Positions 35,746-47,965 of a DNA stretch of 64,000 nucleotides are shown piece by piece. Position numbers and translations under genes: made by a program. Numbering within the stretch: the stretch's first letter is position 1; each line of letters opens with the position of its first letter. The notes under the pieces were generated by a model. It was given only the letters and a program-made list of their open reading frames with translations. It searched no databases and had not been told where the DNA came from. Location of the stretch: assembly GCF_002865645.1 (NCBI RefSeq), contig NW_020194558.1:1054001-1118000 (forward strand). Direction: 5' to 3'. This DNA comes from Hyaloscypha bicolor E. Taxonomy: Eukaryota; Ascomycota; Leotiomycetes; Helotiales; Hyaloscyphaceae.

Positions 35746-38679
35746 GCTATATAAAAAATATTAAAATAATTAAAGAAAATATTATAAGTTCTTTTAATTT
35801 CGGGTTTATTTTAATTTAATAAAATATTTATTAAATATTTAGCTTTATATAAATAAAAGAAAGAAAATAATAATTTTTATAAATTAAATTATTTAATTTA
35901 TAATAATTAATATAAAATTATAAAACTTTATTAGCCTTTTTTATAAAAAGAATTAAAAATATAAATAGAAACTAGCTTTATTTAATAAAGCTTTATTAAA
36001 GGTTTTTTTTAAAGGAAATATTTAATTTTTTATAGTTTATAAATTAATTATTAATAAAATAAGAAATATTTTAAACTTTTCGGGCTTTTAAAATTATTAA
36101 TCTAAATCTTATAATTATAAAGCTAATAAAGAAATAAAATCTTTATAAAATCTTTAAATTTCTTTAATAAAACTCTTATTAGCTATTATTTACCTAAAAT
36201 AAACTCGTTCTTTTATTATAATTCTAGCTTTTTATTAATCTCGAAAAATAATATTATAAAAAAAATTCTTTATAAGTTTATTTAAAATAATAACTAATAA
36301 AATATTTATAATATTAATTAAGAGCTTCAATTAATATTTATAACTTTTTTTTAAATAATATAAATTTAATATTTCTATTTTTGGTTTAAAAGAAATCTTT
36401 ATATTTTTTAAAGCTATTTATATTTCTTTATAAAATTAAACTAGACTTATAAAAAGGATTAAAGAATTTTCTTTTTATAATCTAAGGCCTTTATAACTTA
36501 TTTATAGCTATAGCTTTATTTTTTTTATTTTTTTTTAATACTAGTTATTTTTTTTAAATTTCAAGTTTTTATAAATAATAATTAAAATCTTATTCTAATT
36601 CTTTTTCTAAATTAATTATTTAACTAGATTAATTTTCTATTTTTATAATTAATTAAAATACTAGTATTTATAAATTATTATTATTCTAATATTATATTAT
36701 ATTTGCCTGGTTTTATAATTAATAAATATTAGAACTTTTTATTTATTAATTAAAAATATAAACTTAATATAATAAATAATAAATATAACTTATTTATTAT
36801 TAAATTTATTTATATTATAAAATAGATTTAATTAAATAAATTTAATATTTAGAAATTATTTAATTATTTTTATAAACTTAAAATTAATAAAAATATATTA
36901 TTTTTAAATAGCTATTTTAAATTAATTTTTATTATATTAATATAATATAATCTTAAAAAAAGAAACTTTTTTATAGAAATTATTTATTTATTTTTATTTT
37001 CTTAAATAGTTTATTTATAATAAGTATTATTAATTTAGTTATTAAAATTTACTTTATATATTTTATTTTAGGTTTTAAATAATTCCTAAATATATAACTA
37101 ATTTTATTATAATTATAATACTTGAAATTAAAGAATTCGGGCTTTAAAATAATCGGCTTATTTATTACTAAAGTCTTAAAAATAAGCTTTATATAAAAGG
37201 TACTTTTTAAGCTTAATTTATTTATATTATTATTAGCTTTTTTAAATATTTGATTTTTTTTTATAATAAACTTAAATTTATTAATTATTTATAATATTAT
37301 ATTATATAAGCTTTATAATATAAATAGCCAAATTATTATAATATATAATTATAGCCTTTTAAAACTTATAAATAAACTTATTATTTAGTTTATTTTTAAG
37401 GTTTTATAAATTAATATTTCTATTTATTATATATCTTAAAAATAAAATATAAAACTTTTAAAAGATTTAGTTCTTTTTAATAATAGCTCTTTAAATATTT
37501 ATTAAATATTATATTTCTTATTTAAATTATTATATAGCTTTTTAAAATAAATATATAATTCTCTAATAATTATATATATATATTAATTATTCTAATTTAG
37601 ATAAAAGAAAATTAGTATAAAAATATAGTTTTTTATATAATTAGAAATATATATAATTTTAAGGTTCTTTATTTAATAAGTATTAAAGTTATTATAAAGC
37701 TTATTTTTAATCTAAACTAACTAGCTATTAAAAGTAATATTATTTTTAATTATATTTTAAAAATAAAAGAATTAGAAAATTTAATTAAATATTTATTTTT
37801 TAAAATAAGGGAATTATATATTAATAAGCTTATAGGCTATATAATAAGCTTTTTAATAATAGATTTATTCTTTTATAGAACTTATTTAATTTCTTTTAGC
37901 TAATTATAATAGTTCTTATTATAAATAAAAATATTACGAGTTTTTAGAATTAGCTTAATAATTTCTTTATATAATACTTTTAAATTCTAAAATAACTTTT
38001 AATATTTTCCTTTTAATAAAATAAATTTCTTTTTTTTCTTTATTAAAAGAGCATTTCTTTTTTATTATAAATATTAATAAAATACTTGAATTTTTAAAAG
38101 ATTTAATAAAAGACTTTAATTTATTTTCTAATAATATACTAATAATATTTTATATTATAGTTTCTTTTAATTTATCTAATTATTTCAGAACTTGTTTTAT
38201 TATAAATCTTTTTTATTAATGAAATTACTAGTTTATTTATTTATTTAACTAATTTAAGGCTTTTTATTTAGTTATTCTAAAGTTTTTTATTCTAATATTA
38301 ATTAACTAATATAGAAATAATTATAGTATATTATATTTATATTTATTAAAAACTAATTAAATAAATACTATTTAAATTCTTTATAAAATTAAGAAATAAA
38401 TAAGCTTTAAATTATATTATAAATCTAAAATCTAAAAAATATAATTAAATTATTTTTATTTTAATAATTTAAAACCAAAAAAAGAAAGAAATTTTAAAAA
38501 AGCCTCGAATCTAAATAATTATAGGCTATATATAGGCCTATATATTCATTAAATAAAGACGTAATATATAATTCGAGTTATAATATATAATCTTAATTTT
38601 ATTATCTAATTTCGATTTTATATATTTAATTAATTTTAATCTAATTTCTATTAATATTATATATTATAATAATTATAAT
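35746..38679. other. A+T-rich decayed sequence, origin not readable
   Basis: About 2.9 kb of nearly pure A/T sequence between copia copy B and the minus-strand copia fragment. No open frame, LTR-like border or domain could be read on either strand. The base pattern matches the surrounding RIP-mutated retroelements, so a decayed transposon is the likely source. I saw no ordinary gene. Confidence 0.6.
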
Positions 38680-39108
38680 AATACTAATACTAAAATCTTT
38701 CTAAAAACGCAAAAAATAGTATTTTTCTTTAATTATATACTAATTTTCTAATTTAATTTAATATTAGATTTTTTAAATATTATATTTATATATTTTTATT
38801 TCTTTTTATTTCTTTTTATTTTATATATTTATTTTTTATTTTATTTATATTTATATTTAATTTATTTATTTATATTTAATTATATTATATTTATATTAAT
38901 TAAATACTTAAAAATATTTAATAACTATAATTTTATTATAAAATTAATAAAATTTAATTCTTTTTTAATTTATTTATTTTCTATAGTTTCTTATTATTTA
39001 TATATTTAATAAAAATATATTATATTAATTATTAGTTATTTTTATTAAATAATATCTAATTTATTAAAGTATTTATATAAGAATTTAGAATTTATATATT
39101 ATAAAATA
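38680..39108 (-). mobile_element. Truncated Ty1/copia fragment, minus strand
   Basis: On the minus strand this stretch follows the 3' end of the copia internal region of copy A (its bases at about 26000-26440) in order, including the RNase H C-terminus and the ATAGTATTTTTC-type word just before the LTR. Only the junction with the LTR is present at the left, and the LTR itself is not recognisable. The fragment stops where the gypsy LTR begins at about 39109, so the gypsy element probably inserted into an older copia copy. It is heavily RIP-mutated. Confidence 0.7.
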
Positions 39109-39698
39109 TATAATATATAAATAATATATAAATAATTAAAATAAATAAATTATAAAATAATACTTATAAATATAACTAATTTCAAGAATTAATTCTAGTA
39201 AAAAATTAATTAATATTTCTTTCTAAAGCTAGAAGTATTTTCTTATATATTCTCTAATATTTAGTTAAATATATAAAGTTTTTTTATTTAATTAGGAAAT
39301 ATAATTTCATATAATTCATATAATTCTAATTATAAGCTTTATTTAAAATAGGAAACTAGATTTATAATATTTAATACTTATTTATATATTATTATATATA
39401 TCTATTATATTAATCTCTTTTCTAGATTCTTATTTCTAATAAACCTAAGAAAACTATAAATAGCTTTATAAATACTTTCCTAAAACTTTTCTAATTATTA
39501 GTTTCTTTTAAAAACTCTTTATAATTACCTTATTATTATATTAAATAATAGAATTAAAAATATAGTTTATTAATTCTATTTAATTAATTTATAAATTACT
39601 TTTAATAATTCTCTTTTATAAAAATAATATAAATATAATATATATTATTAAATATAAAGCTTACTCGATTTCCTAATTAGTTTATAAATCCTAACTTA
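39109..39698 (-). repeat. Full LTR of the minus-strand gypsy element
   Basis: About 590 bp. Its first half is directly repeated at 45665-45965, and its entire length is inversely repeated at 45971-46550. It ends around AATCCTAACTTA. Exact ends are uncertain by a few bases because TG/CA termini are mutated. Confidence 0.75.
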
Positions 39699-42600
39699 GC
39701 CTCTATTCGCAAATAAATTATTATTTTATAAGTCTAAGAATTTAGAAAAGTTAATTTAATTTTCTAATTTATTTATAAATTTCTTTTTTAGAATTTTCTA
39801 GATATTTTTAATATAAAGCTAATTCCGAATTCGTAATTACTACTCGGAAAAAAAGTATTATAAAATGGCCTCTTTTTTTCTATTAACTAATCTTTTTTTC
39901 CTTTAACTATAATATTATATTTAGCTTTTTCTTATTTTTTATTTTTCTTTTCCAAGCTTTTTTTAAGCTTTTTTTAAGCTCTTTTAAGCTTCTTTTAAGC
40001 TTTTTTTTAAACTTCTTTTACTTTTCTCTTTTACTTTTTTATTTATTAAAATAAATTCCCTTTTTAATACTTATTAATTTATTATTAATTATTTAGCTAA
40101 TACTTTCATAGTCTTAATTCGCTCTTATTATTTTTAATATTCTAAAAATATTATTAAGTTTCCTAATTTTACTTATATTAAAAGTATAATTACTTAGTAT
40201 ATAATTATTACTATTTTAAAAATAAGAAATATAATTTAATAAATTATGATTTCTTTCTTTTATTTCCTATTCTAATATTATTTAAGGTTTTTTAAATATA
40301 TATAATATAGTTAAACTACTTTCTCTAAGCTATAAATATATATAAATATCTTATTTATTCTTTATCGAAAAAAGAAAAAACTATTACTATTCTTTTTCTA
40401 TATTAAACTTTATATATTTCTTATACTAAAGCTATTATTTAAGACTAATAAATTCTTCTAATAATTCAAGAAATAAGTTAAGTAATTCTTATTAGCTTAA
40501 TATAAATATAAAGTATTTTTAAAAATATAATTAATATTCTTTAATATTAAATAAGCTTATTTTCTTTTTCTTTTTTATTAATAATTAATAGTTTTCTAAA
40601 CTAATTTATTATTTATTTCTTAAAAGAATTCTAATAAGAATTCTAATAAGAATAATAATAAGAATAATAGAAACTAGTTATAAGAATAAAATATTTATAA
40701 GATATAGAAATTAGAGTTTTTAAAGATTTTGATAAAAGTATTTATTTTTTATATTTTTATTTAATTAATAATATTATAATATTACTTTTTTCTAAATATT
40801 CTTATAATTCTTAAACTATATTTTCTAAATTATTTAATAATTCCTATATATTATTTACTAGTAAATAGTTTTTTTAATAAATAGAATTTCCTTTTATTTT
40901 TTTATTTTTTTTATAAATTATAATAAATTCTATTTTAAATTTCTTTTTATTCTTAATTTTAACTAGTTCTGGTTTTATTATAATACTAGCCTATAGATAT
41001 TATAGTTCTAAAAAAAATATAGAAAATATTATAGATCTAATATAATAATAGTAATTTCAAATAATATATCTATTTATATATTTCTATAATTTTTAAAACT
41101 TTAAAAAAGCCAAGATATTTATTTATTAGTTTTATACTAGGTTATGGCTATTAAATATTCTTTATATAAAATATAACTTTATTATATATTTTAAACTTCT
41201 TATTAATATATTTTTTATTATAATACTTTTTTTATATATTTACTATTTTTTATTATTATTTTTCTAGTATTTTCTATTTTATTTAAATTCTTTAAATTCT
41301 TTTTTATATTATTAATATTTTTTTTTCTAGAATATTATTCTTAATATATAGTTTAATATTAGAATAGAAATTATATAAAAATAAGCTTTATTATCTAATT
41401 ATTTTACTAGTAACTAATATAATACCTTAAGTATTATTCTATAATTTAGTTCAGATATTCTATTTATTTATTAGTTTATAAATAAAATACTATATTTAGT
41501 TATTATTAAACCTTTAAATAAAAATAAAAATTTAATTAAAACTTATTTATAAAAACAGATTTTTTATTAGAAGTTATATTTATAAATATATTAAAGTCTT
41601 TAATAATATAATATATAAATAGCTTTACTAGTTTAGGAGCCGAGATTCTTTTAATAATTAAAATATATTATATTATTTTTATATATTTATTAATAATAAT
41701 AAATATAAAATTATATATTTTATTATAAAACCTAAAAGAAAATAGTTTTATAATAAAGTCTATAGTAATTTCTTATTATAGTTTAGAGAAAATAAGAAAT
41801 AAACTAAATATACTATATAATAAATATTTTTTTATTTTAATTTATTAGTATATAAAATAAGTTCTAATATAATTTCTTATATTCTTTTTTGTATTTTACT
41901 AAAAGTATTTCTTTTAGAAAATCTCTAGTATTTTACTAATATTAAAATACCTATTTATAAAATTATTATAATTAGCTTATAGTAATTCTTTTTTAAAAGC
42001 TAGCTTATTTAATATATAAATAATATTTTAATATTTTAATAATCTAAATATTAATAGCTCTAATAAAAATTTCTTTTAAAAACTATTTATATTATTAGTA
42101 TTATATTAATAAATTAAGCTTTTAATATTATAATAATAGTTTAAATAATATTTCTTTATTTTTCTTATATATTATTTCGGATTTAGTTACTTATATAGCT
42201 AGAATCTATAATATATATTATTTATAACTAGTTATATTAGTAATAAATTCAAGTAATAATATTTCTAATATTATTTTATTATTAAAATAAATTTCCTTTT
42301 CGGAATTCCTTAATATTTTACTAATTAAAAATTATTTATTTCTTTTTTTCTGGGCCTTATATTATAGTATTATAGAAATAATATAATATTTTATTACTAT
42401 TATTTATAGAACTCTTTATTTTATATTTTATAACTTATTATAAAATATAAGTAATAAAATATTTTTATTTATATCTATTATAAAATCTGGCTTTTTTAAT
42501 AGTCTATTAATAAAATTATTATATTTTAACTAATATTTTAAAATAAAATTAAAAGCAGCTAGCTTTTTTATCTATTTTATTTATTAATTATTTAATTTTC

Positions 42601-44632
42601 TTTTAATTATAAAATATTTCGAATTATTATAATCTGTTTTAATAATAATAATATATTAAATATATATTAGGTAATATTACTAAATATAAAATACTAAAAT
42701 AATAGCTAAAAGTTTAGAATTATATATTTTATATTTATTTTTAATTATAGTTATTTTCTTTAAATAGAAAATAATAAAATATTATTTGGCTTTTATTTTT
42801 TTATTAAAAAGCTAGGAAATTATATTTATAATTATAAATTTTAAAGTATTTATTTCTATATAAATCTTTAAAACTAGATTAAAATAATAAAGAATTAATA
42901 CTATTATAAATATAACTTTTGGTTTTCTAAAAGCTTTATTTGCTTTATTTATCTAATTAAAATAATATTACGGTTTTTTATTAGTTAATTTTTTTATTAT
43001 TTTAAAATATTTATAAATAAACTTCTAGTAAAAATTAAAAAACCTAGAAATATTTAGATTTCTCGAATATTATTTTTAAAACTAATTATTTTTTAATAGC
43101 TATAATTTAGCTAGCTTCTATTTTTATATTATCTAAACTAATTATAAATCTCAAAAACTTTACTTTTTTATATTAAATTTATATTTTATTAAGTTTATAA
43201 AAAACTAATATTATTATAATTATTTAAGTATATATTAGACTACTATTATATATTATTTTAAGTTTTTTAAATAAATTAAAATATTATTTAAATAAATTAT
43301 ACAAATAATATTTATAAAGCCTATTAATATATAATTAATATATATCTAGAATATTACTAAAATATTAGAAAATCCAAAAAATATAATATAATATTTGAAA
43401 TATTTATAATATATTCGAAATATTATTTTTTATTTATTACTTTCCCGGATTTATAACTAATAATAAATATTTTTTAAGTCTAGTTTTATATATATTTTTA
43501 TTTTATAAAGCTTATTTATTATTTTACTAATAAATAATAATAGTATTTGATTTTTAGTAATAATTTTATTTAGGTTTCAATAATTAATATATAAATATAA
43601 GCTATCTCTTTTCTTTAAAATAAATATAATTAGAATATTAGCTAGATTAATAAAAAAATAATAAAAAAATTCTAAGCTAGTATTAAGATATTTCCGAAAA
43701 ACTTTAAACTTTCTTTTTAATAAAATATATATAAGGCTATATAGTAATTATAATTCTAGTTTCAGATTTATATAATAATTAGGTAATATACTTATAGTTT
43801 CTATAAAAAAATACTTAGAAAAATTCTAATATTTCCTAAAAAATATAGCTATTTTATTTATAATAATAATAGTAATTATTTAGCTATTTATTATAAAATA
43901 GATAATTAACAGAAAAATATATATTTTATATTTTATTATTTTAATAAATTTTCTAATATTTAGAACTTTAATTTCCTATAATTAAATCTAGTATTTTTAT
44001 ATTATTTTCCTAAAAGAAATTAGGAAATTAATCTAGTAAAACTATAGGAATTCAAGTATTATATTAATATAATTTAGATTAAAATTATATAATATAAAAT
44101 ATAGATTAGCTTTTTTTTAGTTTTTTAATATATTCTTAATAATAATTCCAAGAATATAATTTTTATATAAATGAATTCTAGTTTTCTTTAATTAAATTAA
44201 AGAAATTACTTTTAATATTAATAGAATTCCTATATTTAAAGCTAGTTTTCTCTTTATATAATTAGTTTCTATATCCGAATTAACTAATATTCTAATTCTA
44301 TATTTATTCTTTCTTATTTTAATAATAATCTTAATTATTATTCTCGTTTTAAGAGTTTTATTTTCTATAATATAAATAAGTATAACTATTATAGAATATA
44401 TTTATTTCCCGGCTTTTTTGGTTTTAAGTATTTATATATCTTATAGCCAGACTTATTATAATTATAATAAGTTAGTTTCTTTTAATTTAAGTAAATAGTA
44501 ATATAATAACTTTTTTTCTAATAAATAAAATAAATTATATCTGGTTTTATAAATTTTAATATAAGTATTATATTAGATCTTATTACTATACTTTTATTAT
44601 TCTAGTTTTATAATTCTTATAATAGAAATATA

Positions 44633-44717
44633 TTTCTTTTCTTTTTTCTATTTCTTTTCTTTTTTCTATTTCTTTTCTTTTTTCTATTTCTTTTCTTTTT
44701 TCTATTTCTTTTCTTTT
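44633..44717. repeat. 18-bp tandem repeat, 4.7 copies
   Basis: The unit TTTCTTTTCTTTTTTCTA starts at 44633, 44651, 44669, 44687 and 44705 (last partial). It lies inside the minus-strand gypsy element. Since 18 is a multiple of three, it may derive from a repeated Lys/Arg/Glu-rich six-residue segment of gag. Confidence 0.85.
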
Positions 44718-45664
44718 ATTCTTTTATTAGCTTATTATTATATTTCTATTAAATAAATAAGTTTAAATTATTCTTAATTTTTATAGCTATAAAAATAAGC
44801 TTTTTTCTTTTTTATAAAATATTTCTTTAATAATTAATCTTATTTCTAATCTTTTATCTTAAATTACTAAATAAATTATTTTATTTTTATAATAAACCTA
44901 TATATTCTAAATTATTTAATAGGCTATCTAAATAAAATATAAAGCTTTAAATATTTTATTCTAGCTACTATTTAATATTTTTAAACTTAATAAAGATATT
45001 ATTATTATAGTTTTCTAGATTTAAGATAAAATTCTTTATAAACTTAATAAAAGTTTCCAAATTCGTAATATTAATACTTATTATTTACTTCTTATATTTT
45101 TAAATATTTTTAGCTATATTCTCAAAATAAGAAATATAATATATAACCTTTATTATATTTATAGTTTAGATAATTCTATTATTTTTATATTATTTTAGCT
45201 TTATTTAATAAAAGAAGTTCTAAGTTTCTTTAATATTTTTTTCTTTATAAATTAGTAATTCTTAGATTTTTAGAGCTTTTTAAACTAAAAGTATTATTAA
45301 AAGTATAATAGGCTTTATACCGGATATCTAAATATCTTTAAAATAATGAATTTAAGCTTTTAGCTTTTTTAGATTCTTTCTTTATTATATTTCTATTTCT
45401 AATTTAATAATATAATAATAAGCTATTACTAATTTCTTTATTATTATTATTTTATTAGCTAGTTCTAGAAATATCTGAATTCTATTTTCTTTTCCTAATT
45501 AGGTAATATAAAAAGTACCTAATTAGATACTTCTCTAGATATCTAGCTAAATTACTTTAATAGTAATAGAAGTATTTTTTTAAATTAATATTTTAGTTAT
45601 TAATAGCTTAATTACCTTATAATAAATTATTTCCTAAAAATTAAATTAATTAAAATATAAAACA

Positions 45665-45965
45665 TATAATAATAGAATAATATATAAGTAATTAAGGTAA
45701 ATAAGCTATAAAATAATATTTATAAATATAACTAATTCCAAGAATTAATTCTAGTAAAAAACTAATTAATATCCCTTTTTAAAGCTAGAAATATTTCCTT
45801 ATATATTTTCTAGTATTTAATTAAATATATAAAGCCATTTATTTAATTAGGAAATATAATCTTATATAATTTATATAATTCTAATTATAAGCTTTATTTA
45901 AAATAAGAAACTAGATCTATAATATCTAATATTTATTTATATACTATTATATATATCTATTATAA
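45665..45965 (-). repeat. Truncated gypsy LTR
   Basis: It matches the first half of the 39109-39698 LTR in the same orientation and stops at TATATCTATTAT, where the inverted LTR begins within a few bases. Confidence 0.75.
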
Positions 45966-45970
45966 GAAAC

Positions 45971-46550
45971 TAAATTAGGATTTATAAACTAATTAGAAAA
46001 TTAGATAAGCTTTATATTTAATAATATATATTATACTTATATTATTTTTATAAGAAAGAATTACTAGAAATAATTTAAGAGTTAATTAAATAGAAATAGT
46101 AAACTATATTTTTAATCCTATTATCTAATATAATAATAAGGTAATTATAAAAAGTCTTTAGGGAAAACTAATAGCCAGAAAAGTTTTAGAAAGCATTTAT
46201 AAAGCTATTTATAGTTTTTCTAAGCCTTTTAGAAATAAGAGTCTAAAAAGGAAATTAATATATATAATAATATATAAATAGATATTAGATATTATAAATC
46301 TAGTTTCTTATTTTAGGTAAAATTTATAATTAAAATTATATAAATTATATAAGATTATATTTCTTAATTAAATAAAGAACTTTATATATTTAACTAAATA
46401 TTAAAAAATATATAAAGAAATACTTCTAGCTTTAAAAAGGGATATTAATTAGTTTTTTATTAGAATTAATTCTTAGAATTAGTTATATTTACAAATATTA
46501 TTCTGTAGCTTATTTACCTTAATTACTTATATATTATTCTATTATTATAT
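45971..46550 (+). repeat. Inverted copy of the gypsy LTR
   Basis: The reverse complement of this segment matches the full 39109-39698 LTR from start (TATAATAATAG on the minus strand) to end (CCTAATTTA). Together with 45665-45965 it forms a long imperfect palindrome with arms of about 290 bp. It is either a solo LTR of a second insertion or the product of an inversion or deletion. Confidence 0.78.
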
Positions 46551-46960
46551 ATCTTATAAAAATATTATTTATTATATTAAATAAAATAATCTATTTGGAT
46601 TTTATATATAATATATTAATATATAAAAGTAATAAATATTATAAAGTAATTACTTTAAATATATTTCATAACTATTTATATATAAAATCTATAATATTCT
46701 TATTAAGTTATAATAATAAATAAAGAGTTATATTAAGTATTTTAAGGTTTATATTAATTATAATTATAAGACTATAATACTATTACTAAATAAGAGTATT
46801 ATTTAGCCCATTATATATAGGCTAGTTAATAGATTTTAATATAAGTACTATTTATTTAAATTTATAAATTAACTCGTTATCTAATAATATTATAATTAAG
46901 AATATAATCTCAAACGAAAAAAGAACCAAGAATTATTAATAAGAAAAGCAGACAAAAAAT
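46551..46960. other. Right margin of the A+T-rich island
   Basis: A+T-rich sequence with no readable domain. Composition begins to recover near 46960, where words containing C and G reappear. I see no gene. Confidence 0.55.
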
Positions 46961-46984
46961 TAAAAAAAGCACACTTAAGCTACT

Positions 46985-47290
46985 TTCTTGGTATACTATT
47001 AAAGTCTCAAGAAACAGTTCCGTAGATGCTTAGTATGTAATTCTAGAGATGTTATTTGTATTACAGCCCCATTTAACAGACTTTATACTTGAGCCAATCT
47101 ACTTCTTTAATACGGGCTAGATACTTCCGCTTGAAGTGCTTTATTAAGTCTCCCGGACTAGTAAACTTGTAAGTACACTTCTCGAATAGCAAGCTCTACT
47201 CACCTAAATAAAGGAAACAAGTAATAGTTCTCTTCTTAATAAATATTAATAATATAGCGTTACTTAACGTTTACTTCTTGGCATAGACGG
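46985..47290 (-). pseudogene. Decayed C2H2-like fragment of DUF3435/FluG type
   Basis: Read on the minus strand, one frame gives TCFLYLGE, then LLFEKCTYKFTSPGDLIKHF, then KRKYLARIKEVDWLKYKVC, a stop where Gln is expected, and further short segments ending in IYGTVS. From memory of the family, this layout (Cys-x2-Cys-like start, a finger-like KHFKRKH stretch, CxxC-M-L-HKxHLQ, HGTVS end) is the C-terminal region of fungal DUF3435/FluG-domain proteins. Stops at TAA and TAG positions fit C-to-T mutation of Gln codons. Only the C-terminal part is seen. Some DUF3435 proteins are tyrosine recombinases of large mobile elements, others are not. Assignment is by eye without a search. Confidence 0.5.
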
Positions 47291-47965
47291 TTATTAACTA
47301 GGGGCTAGTCTCCTTTAATAGCATTAAACTCGCCCGTTACATAAAGGACCTCTTATATAATTAAGTAATAACTTAGCATTGATTTCCAACCCAGTTCACT
47401 GATCCGCACTTCAAGGTTGGATGCCATCTCGAAGAAGCAGAAAACACATTGTCCTCGTGTAGATCCGTGCAATACTAAGAAAATCAATCAATTATTTCAA
47501 GTGGCAGCAATAACGTTTCCTGTCTGATGCTATCGTATTGTTTGCGTGATGCTTCATGTTCTTGTGCCATCGAGCACAATGATTGTGCATGGCAAAGTCA
47601 CGCCCATTATTCAATCTTCCCAGAAGATCAGTGAGGCATCTAGAGGCGGGAGCGAAATTGAGCATGTCGTACAGGATGGATAGAGGTTTTTCTCAGAATA
47701 ATAAGCTCAGAAGCACTGAACGAATGCGAAGATGATAAGGTTGTGAAGAGGGAAGGATTCGGGTTTCGGGGTTTAGCCTAAAAATAGAACCGAGGCTGGC
47801 CAATTCGTCGCCAATTTTCGGGTTCTGCGTTTGCACCATTTAAAAATAATTAAGACCCCACTGCAGCAAGCGCATACACCTACTTGGCTACTCTACACCT
47901 CAAAACATCTATTGAATATTCGAACTTCTCATTTCAACACCCCACGCGTCCTGATAGGAACCACG
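47291..47965. promoter_or_regulatory. Upstream region of the O-methyltransferase
   Basis: Composition returns to normal from about 47370. The 600 bp before the methyltransferase start contain its promoter, with an A+T word TTTAAAAATAATTAA (47839-47853) and a CA-rich leader ending CCACG before ATG at 47966. No other feature was recognised. Confidence 0.5.

Larger units (their letters stand above)
39109..45965 (-). mobile_element. Ty3/gypsy LTR retrotransposon, minus strand, RIP-mutated
   Basis: Directly repeated LTRs bound the element: a full one of about 590 bp (39109-39698) and a second truncated to about 300 bp (45665-45965). The interior translates on the minus strand, through many stops, into gypsy pol. 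At about 43350-43450 an EWK-I-RT-YFEYI-like stretch followed by FLDF-like residues corresponds to the consensus around the RT FEYLVMPFGL block. A Lys/Leu-rich stretch (39955-40015) lies near the 3' LTR, and an 18-bp tandem array (44633-44717) lies in the presumptive gag part. The 5' LTR of the element (right side) is cut short where an inverted LTR begins. Confidence 0.78.

Noticed and set aside
47831..47965. Upstream start for the O-methyltransferase
   Set aside because: The extra 45 residues are basic and unconserved in character, while ATG at 47966 follows a typical leader and opens the expected N-terminus.
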